Source of the DNA: Agrilactobacillus fermenti
GTDB taxonomy: Bacteria > Bacillota > Bacilli > Lactobacillales > Lactobacillaceae
Direction: 5' to 3'
Length of the DNA stretch: 37,548 nucleotides
Assembly (NCBI RefSeq): GCF_021030645.1
Contig: NZ_JACGCJ010000029.1
Location: 1 to 37,548 of the forward strand
How positions within the stretch are numbered: the stretch's first letter is position 1; the number at the start of each line of letters is the position of its first letter. The notes below the pieces were generated by a model that worked only from the letters and a program-made list of their open reading frames with translations, did not search any database and was not told the DNA's origin. This document shows, one piece after another, positions 24,746 through 31,680 of this stretch. Both the position numbers and the translations under genes were made by a program.

Positions 24746-24864
24746 GAAACGCGCTCACCCAATCAACCTTGGCACCTAACTTAAGTATCTTGTTGAAGCT
24801 TACGCTTCATCGGCGATACTCAGCGTTAGGGTTTCAAGGTTAACCGATTGGGCTCGCGCTCTAC
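24746..24864 (+). repeat. dispersed structured repeat, copy E (guaA leader)
   Basis: Begins AAACGCGCTC, contains CCTAACTTAAGTATC, an apical TGAAGC/GCTTCA stem and ends GGGCTCGCGCTCT. The outer arms CCCAATCAACCTTGG and CAAGGTTAACCGATTGGG pair over most of their length, giving one long hairpin. It ends about 6 bases before the guaA ribosome site, unlike other copies, which follow gene ends. Confidence 0.72.
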
Positions 24865-24884
24865 TAAATTAAGGGGTGTTCAGT

Positions 24885-26438
24885 TTGGCTTCTACCGATA
24901 TGCAAAATATCGATAAAATTATTGTATTGGACTATGGTAGTCAATACAATCAATTGATTACACGGCGGATTCGTGAATTTGGCGTGTATTCAGAGCTATT
25001 ACCACACACGATTTCAGCTGCTGAAATCAAGAAAATAGCGCCTAAAGGGATTATTTTCTCTGGTGGCCCGAACAGTGTGTATGATGATGGTGCCTTTGGA
25101 ATCGATGAAGAGATTTTTAATTTAGGCATTCCAATTCTTGGTATCTGTTATGGCATGCAGCTCATGGCTTATAAGCTCAATGGCCGCGTTGAACCAGCTG
25201 ATAATCGGGAATATGGAAAAGCTGATATCCATGTCACAGATGAAAGTGCGCAATTATTCAAAGATCTGCCAACGGATCAAACGGTTTGGATGAGTCATGG
25301 TGACTTAGTTCAAGGCGTCCCTGAAGGCTTTGAAATTGTGGCAACTTCACCAAACTGTCCAATCGCTTCGATGGCGGATGACACTCGTAAGTTTTACGGC
25401 ATCCAATTCCATGCGGAAGTGCAAAATACCCAATATGGTCATGAAATTTTGAAGCATTTTGCTTTTGATATTTGCCAAGCTGAGGCAAACTGGAGCATGG
25501 CTGATTTTATTGACCAACAAATTGAAAAAATTCGCGCTACTGTTGGCGATAAAAAAGTCCTCCTCGGCCTTTCTGGTGGGGTAGACTCTAGCGTGGTTGG
25601 CGTCTTATTGCACAAAGCAATCGGCAATCAGCTGACTAGTATCTTTGTGGATCACGGCTTGTTGCGTAAAGGCGAAGCTGAACAAGTTATGGCCAGTTTG
25701 GAAGGTAAGTTTGGCTTAAACATCGTTAAAGTTGATGCCAAAGAACGCTTCCTTTCTAAGCTTGAAGGCGTTAGTGACCCTGAACAAAAACGGAAGATCA
25801 TCGGTAATGAATTTATCCGCGTTTTTGATGACGAAGCTGCTAAATTAGACGGCATCGACTTCCTAGCTCAAGGGACGTTATACACTGACGTTATCGAATC
25901 CGGTACAGACACTGCCCAAACCATCAAGTCACATCATAATGTCGGCGGCTTGCCAGACGATGTGCAATTCCAATTGATCGAACCGCTTCGAACTTTATTC
26001 AAAGATGAAGTCCGTGAATTGGGCGAGAAGCTAGGTATGCCATCTGACCTTGTTTGGCGGCAACCATTCCCAGGCCCCGGTCTCGGTATTCGGGTGATCG
26101 GCGAAGTTACGCCAGAAAAACTTGAAATTGTCCGCGATAGTGATTACATTCTCCGTGAAGAAATCAAAAATGCCGGTCTAGATCGGGAAATTTGGCAATA
26201 CTTTACGGTGTTACCAGGCTTCCGTTCCGTTGGTGTCATGGGTGACGGTCGGACCTACGACTACACCATTGGTATTCGTGGTGTCACTTCTATTGATGGC
26301 ATGACGGCTGACTTTGCGAAGATTCCATGGGATGTTTTGCAAAAGATCTCGGTTAGAATCGTAAACGAAGTCGCACACGTTAACCGCGTTGTGTATGACA
26401 TTACGAGCAAACCACCAGCAACAATTGAGTGGGAATAG
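24885..26438 (+). CDS. guaA: GMP synthase (glutamine-hydrolysing)
   Basis: A 517-residue enzyme converting XMP to GMP with ATP and glutamine. The N-terminal class I amidotransferase domain has GICYGMQ with Cys near residue 88 and the FHAEV His/Glu. The ATP-pyrophosphatase domain has [10 protein letters not shown], and the C-terminal dimerisation domain ends with KPPATIEWE. The TTG at 24885 is favoured as start because AAGGGG lies 7 bases before it; the first in-frame ATG (24900) would be too far. The 3' end borders a prophage integrase, and guaA 3' ends are known insertion sites for integrative elements. Confidence 0.95.
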   Translation: MASTDMQNIDKIIVLDYGSQYNQLITRRIREFGVYSELLPHTISAAEIKKIAPKGIIFSGGPNSVYDDGAFGIDEEIFNLGIPILGICYGMQLMAYKLNGRVEPADNREYGKADIHVTDESAQLFKDLPTDQTVWMSHGDLVQGVPEGFEIVATSPNCPIASMADDTRKFYGIQFHAEVQNTQYGHEILKHFAFDICQAEANWSMADFIDQQIEKIRATVGDKKVLLGLSGGVDSSVVGVLLHKAIGNQLTSIFVDHGLLRKGEAEQVMASLEGKFGLNIVKVDAKERFLSKLEGVSDPEQKRKIIGNEFIRVFDDEAAKLDGIDFLAQGTLYTDVIESGTDTAQTIKSHHNVGGLPDDVQFQLIEPLRTLFKDEVRELGEKLGMPSDLVWRQPFPGPGLGIRVIGEVTPEKLEIVRDSDYILREEIKNAGLDREIWQYFTVLPGFRSVGVMGDGRTYDYTIGIRGVTSIDGMTADFAKIPWDVLQKISVRIVNEVAHVNRVVYDITSKPPATIEWE

Positions 26439-26461
26439 CCTAGAACCATTCTTATCAATTT

Positions 26462-26512
26462 CAGCCCTGTATCAAGGTACGTTTTTCCTTGATATAGGGC
26501 TGTTTTTTTGTG
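26462..26512 (+). terminator. intrinsic terminator after guaA
   Basis: AGCCCTGTATCAAGG pairs with CCTTGATATAGGGCT around a 9-base loop and is followed by GTTTTTTTG. It lies 24 bases after the guaA stop. Whether it belongs to the host or came with the prophage depends on where the attachment core lies. Confidence 0.88.
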
Positions 26513-26563
26513 GTTAAAAACTGATAGAAGATGATACAAGTTGGTAAAAATACGGTACATTGG

Positions 26564-26597
26564 ACGGTACAATTTAAAATTTGTTATTTTGTACCGT
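26564..26597. repeat. inverted repeat at the integrase 3' end
   Basis: ACGGTACAA (26564-26572) and TTGTACCGT (26589-26597) are perfect 9-base arms around a 16-base spacer. A third ACGGTACA lies at 26552-26559. They surround the integrase stop and could be integrase arm-binding sites near the attachment site, or a weak hairpin terminator. Confidence 0.45.
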
Positions 26598-27771
26598 CGA
26601 ACATGCCCAAAGTATTGTCAACATTGGAATAAACCTTAAGTGAATTTGGCTGGTTTGGTCGAGTATAATCAGCTGTCATTTGAATGTTTTTATGACCTAA
26701 CCAGTGCATGACATCGATCTGCGGTGTATTGGATGAAATAGCTTCGGTAGCGAAATAATGTCGTAACATATGGGGCGTGATATGAATACCAGAAGCTTTT
26801 TCAACTTTATGCATCACCCGATTGAGATGAGTTGGATGGAAAGGTTCACCTGAATCATTGAGCCAGACCCACTTTTTTGTGTCCGCAGAGATATTATTTC
26901 GCATACGTAGATTGTCTGCTGTTTGTAATGCGAATTTGATGTAATCAATGATTTCTCCACAAACCCAGATCGTTCTATATGATGATTTTGTTTTTAAAGT
27001 TGTACCATTTGGGAAGTCGGAGGTTCTTTGCAAATCAAAAGTAATTGAACAGATCTCACGCTGATGAACATCATCAAAGCCAAATTTAAACGATTCAGAA
27101 CGTAGCCCCATCAACTCACCACGACGTTCACCTAGAGTACCAACGTAAACAAATGCCATTAAATATCTATCTAATATTTTATTAGCCGTTTTAATCCATT
27201 TATCAAAATCTTTTGGCTCAAGACTTAAGTCCTTTGGTTCGCGTCCACGAATCAGCATGCCTTTTAGCCTATTTTTATAAATAATGTCTTCATGTTCAGC
27301 GTCATTCATTACTTGTAACATAACAGAAGTAATTGTACGAATGGTCGATTTTGCTAAACCCTTGGTTGCTAAATTATCCAAAAAGTCTTGAAATTGTGAT
27401 CTTGAAATTTCATCTAACTGTTTTTTACCGAATCTAGGTTTTAAATACTTTCTATAATAGTTTGTTGTGGTTTTACGAGTGGAGTCTTTCCATATTCCAA
27501 GCTGATATTTCTTTTGTGCAATGCGGTTAAAATAGGCATCAAGTGTAATATTGTTGGTAGCAATTAAGCCAATTTTGCCTTCAGATAGATCGACCTCAAA
27601 TTTTTTTAAAACAACATCAGCGTCACGCCATGTTAAAAAACCAGATTTTGTGTACTCTTCTTTCTTTCCTTCACTTGTTGTAAAACCACGTCGAAGACCA
27701 TACCGCTTGCCTCTTCGCGTTTCATATTCATAAATATTAGGATGCCGCTTTAGTAGTTTCCATTTTCGCAT
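26584..27771 (-). CDS. int: tyrosine-recombinase integrase of the prophage
   Basis: A 395-residue integrase. Residues 1-60 form an N-terminal arm-binding domain (RRGKRYGLRRGF), 75-175 the SAM-like core-binding domain, and 190-385 the catalytic domain. The catalytic residues are visible: Arg in GERRGEL (216/217), HMLRH with His334 and Arg337, His360 in LGHK and the nucleophile Tyr369 in TADYTR. It reads toward guaA, as is usual for integrases beside their attachment site. The ATG at 27769-27771 follows GGAGG. The enzyme would insert and excise the phage. Confidence 0.95.
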   Translation of the reverse strand: MRKWKLLKRHPNIYEYETRRGKRYGLRRGFTTSEGKKEEYTKSGFLTWRDADVVLKKFEVDLSEGKIGLIATNNITLDAYFNRIAQKKYQLGIWKDSTRKTTTNYYRKYLKPRFGKKQLDEISRSQFQDFLDNLATKGLAKSTIRTITSVMLQVMNDAEHEDIIYKNRLKGMLIRGREPKDLSLEPKDFDKWIKTANKILDRYLMAFVYVGTLGERRGELMGLRSESFKFGFDDVHQREICSITFDLQRTSDFPNGTTLKTKSSYRTIWVCGEIIDYIKFALQTADNLRMRNNISADTKKWVWLNDSGEPFHPTHLNRVMHKVEKASGIHITPHMLRHYFATEAISSNTPQIDVMHWLGHKNIQMTADYTRPNQPNSLKVYSNVDNTLGMFDGTK

Positions 27772-27839
27772 ATTGGTTAAACCTCCATTTTGTTAATAAA
27801 TTATATTAAAGTACACAAACGTATGTTCTTTTCGGGTGT

Positions 27840-27866
27840 TAAATAAAAGCCCAGGAGAGGGCTTGA
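27840..27866 (-). terminator. intrinsic terminator of the membrane-anchored protein gene
   Basis: On the minus strand AAGCCC-TCTCCT-GGGCTT is followed by TTATTT. It sits about 20 bases after the stop of the leftward gene at 27885-28652, before the integrase promoter region. Confidence 0.65.
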
Positions 27867-27884
27867 TTTATTAAATCATGATTC

Positions 27885-28652
27885 TTATTTCATACTATAT
27901 TGGCTTTTACTAGCTAATGCATCATTTTCAAACGTCAGCTGGAAGTTGGCGCCTAAATCTCCTTGGATACCAGTCAAGTAGCTTGCTGTAACTGACTTAT
28001 TACCACCAATTAATGATTCACTCAATCCGTCAGGTTCTCCGAATTGTTTTATTGCATCGTTATATGAAGTGCCATTTTGAATGGAATTAAATTGGTCAAG
28101 AGTTATCTTCTGTTTACGGCCTAGTTTGAATCCAGAAAGGGTCTTGTTGAATGCTTTGCCATCTGTAAAGGACAAGATCATTGATGAACCGAATTTGCCG
28201 TCAATATTTGTCCAAGTCAGTACATTAGTGTTGATATTTTGAGTGGTAGAAGAGCTTTCTGAAGAGGGTTTACCAAATTTAGCTTTAGCTTCGTCCATAC
28301 TCAGACCACCATTACCTTGCTCCATAAGGTCGCCAACTTTTACAGCATCAAAATCGGCACGAGTTATTTTGGCTTTATTGTTATTTGTCGAAGAAGACGA
28401 AGAGGAATCTTGCTTTTGCACAGAACTAGATGATTGTGAAGAACTATTTGATGTATTTTGTTCTTGTGCTTGTTTCTTAGTTCCATTACCACCAAGACCA
28501 CCACCAATAGCAATCAAAAGTATGATAACTATAAGCCAGAACCACCAGCGCTTATATAATGGCTTCTTGCCATTTGGCTGTTTCTTAGGTTGCTTATTTT
28601 TTGTGACTTTTCTACCTTTGTTGCTTTTGTGACTTCTGCTTCTACTTTCCAT
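27885..28652 (-). CDS. membrane-anchored protein with two BLIP-like (DUF3862-type) domains
   Basis: A 255-residue protein: a Lys/Arg-rich cytoplasmic start (1-35), one membrane helix (about 36-54), a Ser/Asn/Gln linker (58-93) and two similar exposed domains. Each domain has the pattern I-T-x-x-x-F-x-x-x-x-x-G, then a helix ending x-x-F-G-x-P (FGKPS near 126; FGEPD near 204), then strands with W/Y-hydrophobic repeats. This pattern occurs in DUF3862 and other beta-lactamase-inhibitor-like folds. It is carried between integrase and repressor, where temperate phages of Gram-positive bacteria often encode superinfection exclusion or conversion proteins. That role is inferred. It has its own GGGGGGAT ribosome site and terminator. 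Confidence 0.6.
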   Translation of the reverse strand: MESRSRSHKSNKGRKVTKNKQPKKQPNGKKPLYKRWWFWLIVIILLIAIGGGLGGNGTKKQAQEQNTSNSSSQSSSSVQKQDSSSSSSTNNNKAKITRADFDAVKVGDLMEQGNGGLSMDEAKAKFGKPSSESSSTTQNINTNVLTWTNIDGKFGSSMILSFTDGKAFNKTLSGFKLGRKQKITLDQFNSIQNGTSYNDAIKQFGEPDGLSESLIGGNKSVTASYLTGIQGDLGANFQLTFENDALASKSQYSMK

Positions 28653-28720
28653 GTGGATCCCCCCAAATTTAAGTGAAAAAACTTGTACTTATGCATACGA
28701 GACTATTGATTTAAAAGCTT

Positions 28721-29218
28721 TTACTTTTGTTGCTGAAATTCTTCATTCGAAATGATTCCTTGATCTCTGAGTGTCGCTAGTTTTTGAAGCTCGTCAGCTG
28801 TTGAATAAGATGCATTTGAAAGATTGATATTCTGAACCTTTGACTGTTTTGCTGCTTGAAGCTTGAGCATGACGTACCGATGAAACTTCTCATACATCCT
28901 GACATTACTTTTTTTGAAGGCACGTAAAATAATTGCATTAGGGTCTTCGGCAGCATCCAACGTTGTCCCAACCCATCCAACCGCTTGATTTTTTGCCAGT
29001 TCTGCATTGGTAATAAATTGAATATAACCATTCAACATTAAATTTGGTTTTTTGTATTCAATTCCTTTTAAATCTGAATAAAATATTTCTTTTTCACCCT
29101 TAAAGCCTTGAAAAAGTAGACCACCAAAACTTTTTCTCGAGATATTAACATGGTCTTCATAGGCAGTTGCACGTCCGTTTACCCCAGTAATCGTAATTGG
29201 TTCTGGTTCGCTTCTCAC
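28721..29218 (-). CDS. PH-like/SHOCT-domain protein of the lysogeny module
   Basis: A 165-residue protein. Residues about 8-115 form a beta-rich domain with a helix at the end, like the bacterial PH-like domains that precede SHOCT tails. Residues 140-165 (ADELQKLATLRDQGIISNEEF) match the SHOCT short C-terminal motif. The start is GTG (29216-29218) with GGAGGTG at 6 bases. Such genes are common next to phage repressors, but their role is unknown. It follows the immA-like gene by 19 bases and is probably in its operon. Confidence 0.7.
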   Translation of the reverse strand: MRSEPEPITITGVNGRATAYEDHVNISRKSFGGLLFQGFKGEKEIFYSDLKGIEYKKPNLMLNGYIQFITNAELAKNQAVGWVGTTLDAAEDPNAIILRAFKKSNVRMYEKFHRYVMLKLQAAKQSKVQNINLSNASYSTADELQKLATLRDQGIISNEEFQQQK

Positions 29219-29237
29219 TTCTTACACCTCCCTAAAA

Positions 29238-29687
29238 TTAAAGACGCCTTATAGTTTGTTCAACTTGGTAAAAATACATTTCTGGAATATCAAAATACTC
29301 CAAGAAGTTAGAAACATTAATTTGCCAAGGACTGTCTAAATCTGCTTTATCCATATAAGACTTTACTAAGATATAAAGCGCGCCGTCATTTGCTTGCTTT
29401 TCAGATTTCAGTGTTGGTGTATAACTACTTGCATAATATGCTGCAGGTTCCTCTCCGAGAACATTATGTGTTAATTCATGTCCAATCAACATGTACTGAA
29501 AGGGGAGATGAACCGCAGAATTAATAAATATGACTCGCTGAATCGGATCGGAATACCCTAAGATGTTGCTTGGCAAGCGATCAGTTATATCAATATCAAC
29601 ATCGTAAAAATGGCACAGTCGAACTGGATCGGTAATGCCAGAATCATCTACCGAGTCAAGAAACTCATCCAAAGTATTATATTTCAT
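29238..29687 (-). CDS. ImmA/IrrE-type metallopeptidase
   Basis: A 149-residue protein with the zinc-protease signature HELTH at residues 70-74 and a downstream Glu in the GEEPAAYY segment that may complete the site. ImmA proteins in phages and integrative elements cleave the partner ImmR-type repressor after DNA damage. It lies 12 bases after the repressor gene and in the same direction. The ATG at 29685-29687 is preferred over an adjacent TTG. The repressor has no self-cleaving domain, which fits a separate protease. Confidence 0.82.
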   Translation of the reverse strand: MKYNTLDEFLDSVDDSGITDPVRLCHFYDVDIDITDRLPSNILGYSDPIQRVIFINSAVHLPFQYMLIGHELTHNVLGEEPAAYYASSYTPTLKSEKQANDGALYILVKSYMDKADLDSPWQINVSNFLEYFDIPEMYFYQVEQTIRRL

Positions 29688-29699
29688 CAAATCACCACA

Positions 29700-30080
29700 C
29701 TAATCATTGTCATTATCGTGTTCAACACGATGGCGGCCCTTATTCCAGAAATAACCGATTAAAATATTCTGTATTGCTTCTCTATCTTTGTCAGTCACAG
29801 GAGTTTTTTCATATGTTAAGGGTTGTTGTTCAAGAATACGTTTTAGATCAGACACTTCACGTGACGTTGCATCCTTGGGGGTCTGGTTAATACCTAGTAG
29901 ATAGTCGCTCGTCACATCAAAGTAATTTGCAATTTTTTGTAGCATTTCATAATCGGGTTGCCTTTTACCTTGCTCATATGAAGAATAGGTGGTTTTCGCA
30001 ATGCCGAGTTGTTTTGCGAGAGCTTCCTGCGTTAGCCCTGGCTTAGACTTTCGCAATTCTTTTAATTTATCTGCGAACAT
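29700..30080 (-). CDS. ImmR/cI-like phage repressor (XRE family)
   Basis: A 126-residue DNA-binding protein. The helix-turn-helix covers about residues 6-62 (LTQEALAKQLGIAKTTYSSYEQGKRQPDYEML...). The C-terminal part is short and lacks the S24 autoprotease, so inactivation probably depends on the ImmA-like protein encoded next. AAAGGAGG lies at 6 bases. It is divergent from the Cro-like gene at 30245 and both share the recognition motif KTTYSSYEQG, implying overlapping operator use. It would maintain lysogeny by repressing the rightward early promoter. Confidence 0.88.
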   Translation of the reverse strand: MFADKLKELRKSKPGLTQEALAKQLGIAKTTYSSYEQGKRQPDYEMLQKIANYFDVTSDYLLGINQTPKDATSREVSDLKRILEQQPLTYEKTPVTDKDREAIQNILIGYFWNKGRHRVEHDNDND

Positions 30081-30108
30081 TGAATAACCTCCTTTACATG
30101 TATTTTAG

Positions 30109-30226
30109 TACGCAAATCGCGTATTACAAAGATAAAAGAATAAAATACACAAAAAGAGTATTTAACTGTTGACTAAGTACGCAATGTGTATTATATTTAT
30201 TTTTGTAATCAAGTACGCGCTTTGTA
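30109..30226. promoter_or_regulatory. lysogeny switch operators
   Basis: Four TAC-type inverted repeats lie between the divergent repressor and Cro-like genes: TACGCAAATCGCGTA (30109-30123), TACACAAAAAGAGTA (30146-30160), TACGCAATGTGTA (30178-30190) and TACGCGCTTTGTA (30214-30226). The first two have 15-base spacing and the last two 13-base spacing. The third lies inside the spacer of the rightward promoter. They are the expected binding sites for the repressor and Cro-like protein. A further half site, TACGCGAATCG, is inside the Cro-like gene near 30452. Confidence 0.7.
30169..30197 (+). promoter_or_regulatory. early rightward phage promoter
   Basis: TTGACT (30169-30174) and TATATT (30192-30197) are separated by 17 bases, about 50 bases before the Cro-like start. 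An operator fills the spacer, so repressor binding would block polymerase. Confidence 0.7.
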
Positions 30227-30244
30227 CTACAAGGTGGTGATTAA

Positions 30245-30502
30245 ATGGATAAAAAGACTAAACAGAGATTGTGGTTAAAACACGTTAGAGAGTCACGTGG
30301 AATGACGCAAAATCAAATGGCAAGTTATTTAAATATTCCTAAGACAACTTATTCTTCATATGAGCAAGGCTATCGAGACCCTGAAATTGCTAATGCTAAA
30401 ACGATGGCTGAAAAATTAAAAATTAAATGGCCTATTTTTTTCGAGAGTGAAGTACGCGAATCGGATTATAAAAACGCCATGAATGAGGAGGTGACGAAAT
30501 GA
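30245..30502 (+). CDS. Cro-like XRE-family regulator
   Basis: An 85-residue protein, almost entirely a helix-turn-helix domain (WLKHVRESRGMTQNQMASYL, then NIPKTTYSSYEQGYRDPEI). The recognition helix equals that of the repressor encoded divergently. It is the first gene of the early operon and follows AAGGTGG. It probably competes for the operators and represses the repressor gene during lytic growth. Its stop overlaps the next small gene (ATGA). Confidence 0.85.
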   Translation: MDKKTKQRLWLKHVRESRGMTQNQMASYLNIPKTTYSSYEQGYRDPEIANAKTMAEKLKIKWPIFFESEVRESDYKNAMNEEVTK

Positions 30503-30654
30503 AATTAACAATTGAAGGTTCAGCCGATGATATTAAAAAAGTGCTCCAAGCTATTAGTGGTAGCGAGGGGCACTCAAAGCAAAAAAGCAATATTGAAAAT
30601 TGGCTCAAACAGAGTGGAACTCAAATAGTCGGTGGAACAACTTTAAAGATTTAA
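30499..30654 (+). CDS. small phage protein, 51 residues
   Basis: The ATG overlaps the Cro-like stop (ATGA) and has AGGAGGTGACGAA upstream, so translation is well supported. The product starts MKLTIEGSADDIKKVLQAI and is charged with a Ser/Gly/Lys middle. It has the look of small early proteins found after cro in lactobacillus and streptococcus phages, but no function is recognised. Its last 12 bases overlap the end of the opposite-strand gene at 30643-30903. Confidence 0.6.
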   Translation: MKLTIEGSADDIKKVLQAISGSEGHSKQKSNIENWLKQSGTQIVGGTTLKI

Positions 30655-30903
30655 ACCACGATTCTTTCCAAAACTTTCATATTGAGAGAGCTTGATAGAT
30701 TTTTTTAATTCTATTTCAAACTGCGTTTTCAGTTCATCGGAAAATTTAGGGAAGATATTCTTGATGACAAAGTCGACCATATCATCTGGTGTTGCGCCAA
30801 CCATAGTATGTGTTTGTGCATCCAGATTAAATTCCGCAATTGTCTTTCCGATGGCTGTATAGAGAGAGTCTTCGGCATCTAAATGATATTCAATTTTCTC
30901 CAA
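30643..30903 (-). CDS. antisense-oriented small phage protein with TTG start
   Basis: An 86-residue acidic protein (EKIEYHLDAEDSLYTAIGKT...DDMVDFVIKNIFPKF) read against the early operon. Its TTG start (30901-30903) has AAGGAGGTG at 7 bases. The upstream 65 bases (30911-30975) are duplicated at 31355-31419, where they again separate opposite-strand reading frames. On the minus strand this segment has a TATAAT. No family is recognised. Confidence 0.6.
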   Translation of the reverse strand: MEKIEYHLDAEDSLYTAIGKTIAEFNLDAQTHTMVGATPDDMVDFVIKNIFPKFSDELKTQFEIELKKSIKLSQYESFGKNRGLNL

Positions 30904-30910
30904 AGTATAA

Positions 30911-30975
30911 TCACCTCCTTCAGAAGTGATTATATCAAATGCTACCGATATTTAATTGTCAATGAGCGGAGGTGA
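30911..30975. repeat. 65-base divergent expression module, copy 1
   Basis: Begins TCACCTCCTT and ends CGGAGGTGA, so a ribosome site faces outward on each strand. It differs from copy 2 (31355-31419) at 7 of 65 positions with no gaps. The shared core AGAAGTGATTATATCAAAT contains TATAAT on the minus strand. Confidence 0.8.
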
Positions 30976-30979
30976 CGAA

Positions 30980-31144
30980 ATGAATAAGAAAGAGAAAGTG
31001 AATTTTATTATTTTTAATAAAAAAGACGCCTTCATAATCAGTGCCATCAACACTGATAACAAATTGGCGTCCAAAATCAAGCAAACTAAGAAGGAAATTC
31101 AACTTCAAATTTTCCCGAGGAATTTCGGTTCAACGGATAATTAG
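30980..31144 (+). CDS. small basic phage protein, 54 residues
   Basis: ATG at 30980 lies 5 bases after GGAGGTG at the edge of module copy 1. The product starts MNKKEKVNFIIFNKKDAF and is Lys-rich with a central hydrophobic stretch. An ORF extended to 30956 ignores this ribosome site. Its 3' part overlaps the opposite-strand remnant at 31086-31352. No function is recognised. Confidence 0.5.
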   Translation: MNKKEKVNFIIFNKKDAFIISAINTDNKLASKIKQTKKEIQLQIFPRNFGSTDN

Positions 31145-31352
31145 TTTTTAACGAGATTTTATTCGGTTCTTGAATCATCAGAAATTTAAATCCTTTCGGA
31201 AATTCTTCATAAATAATTGTTCTGCTTGATTCATTAATAATTTACTTTCTAACTTCATTTATATCTTTGACCCACGATGTATCAATTTCAGCATTCGTAT
31301 TAGAGCCAAACATATAAATATTTGTCAGTTCTGTTTCGTCAATTTTGATAAT
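31086..31352 (-). pseudogene. possible degenerate opposite-strand gene with in-frame stop
   Basis: Downstream of module copy 2 on the minus strand, AAAGGAGGTGACT is followed directly by ATT-ATC-AAA-ATT with no ATG, GTG or TTG at the right distance. The frame reads IIKIDETELTNIYMFGSNTN for 36 codons to TAA (31242-31244), then stays open for 51 more codons (IINESSRTIIYEEFPKGFKF...) to TAG at 31086. This looks like a gene with a lost start and one nonsense codon. Use of ATT as a start is an alternative. Otherwise 31145-31354 would be empty. Confidence 0.4.
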
Positions 31353-31354
31353 AG

Positions 31355-31419
31355 TCACCTCCTTTAGAAGTGATTATATCAAATACTACCAATATTTAGT
31401 TTTCAAAGAACGGAGGTGA
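31355..31419. repeat. 65-base divergent expression module, copy 2
   Basis: Begins TCACCTCCTT and ends CGGAGGTGA, as copy 1 at 30911-30975. It separates the degenerate minus-strand frame from a plus-strand small gene. Confidence 0.8.
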
Positions 31420-31423
31420 TCAC

Positions 31424-31582
31424 ATGGATAAAGAAACTCTGATTAATAAGCTATTGCACATCAATCCAACACTGCACCGCGATATTTTAGAAGATTTCTC
31501 AAGAGATGTTTTAGAAAAAGCGTACACGGAATTGCTTGAAGAACGTTCAGAGAATATTAGAGAACTCACGATCGGTATCTAA
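31424..31582 (+). CDS. small acidic helical phage protein, 52 residues
   Basis: ATG at 31424 lies 6 bases after GGAGGTG of module copy 2. The product, MDKETLINKLLHINPTLHRD onward, is highly charged and probably all helical, ending RELTIGI. No family is recognised. The 98 bases that follow, up to the next start at 31681, show no gene. Confidence 0.5.
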   Translation: MDKETLINKLLHINPTLHRDILEDFSRDVLEKAYTELLEERSENIRELTIGI

Positions 31583-31680
31583 TTGTTCTTATCATAAACC
31601 TGACCATCATCATATTGATTTTATCGTTAAATACAGTTTAGAAAATAGGCATTATATTCACATTAAAGAGGGTGTGGAAC

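Noticed and set aside
24746-24884. Possible purine riboswitch in the guaA leader
   Set aside because: The sequence matches the dispersed repeat family and lacks the purine aptamer core.
28243-28632. Cys/Pro/Leu-rich 129-codon open frame on the plus strand
   Set aside because: It is the antisense of the Ser-rich linker and basic start of the membrane-anchored protein.
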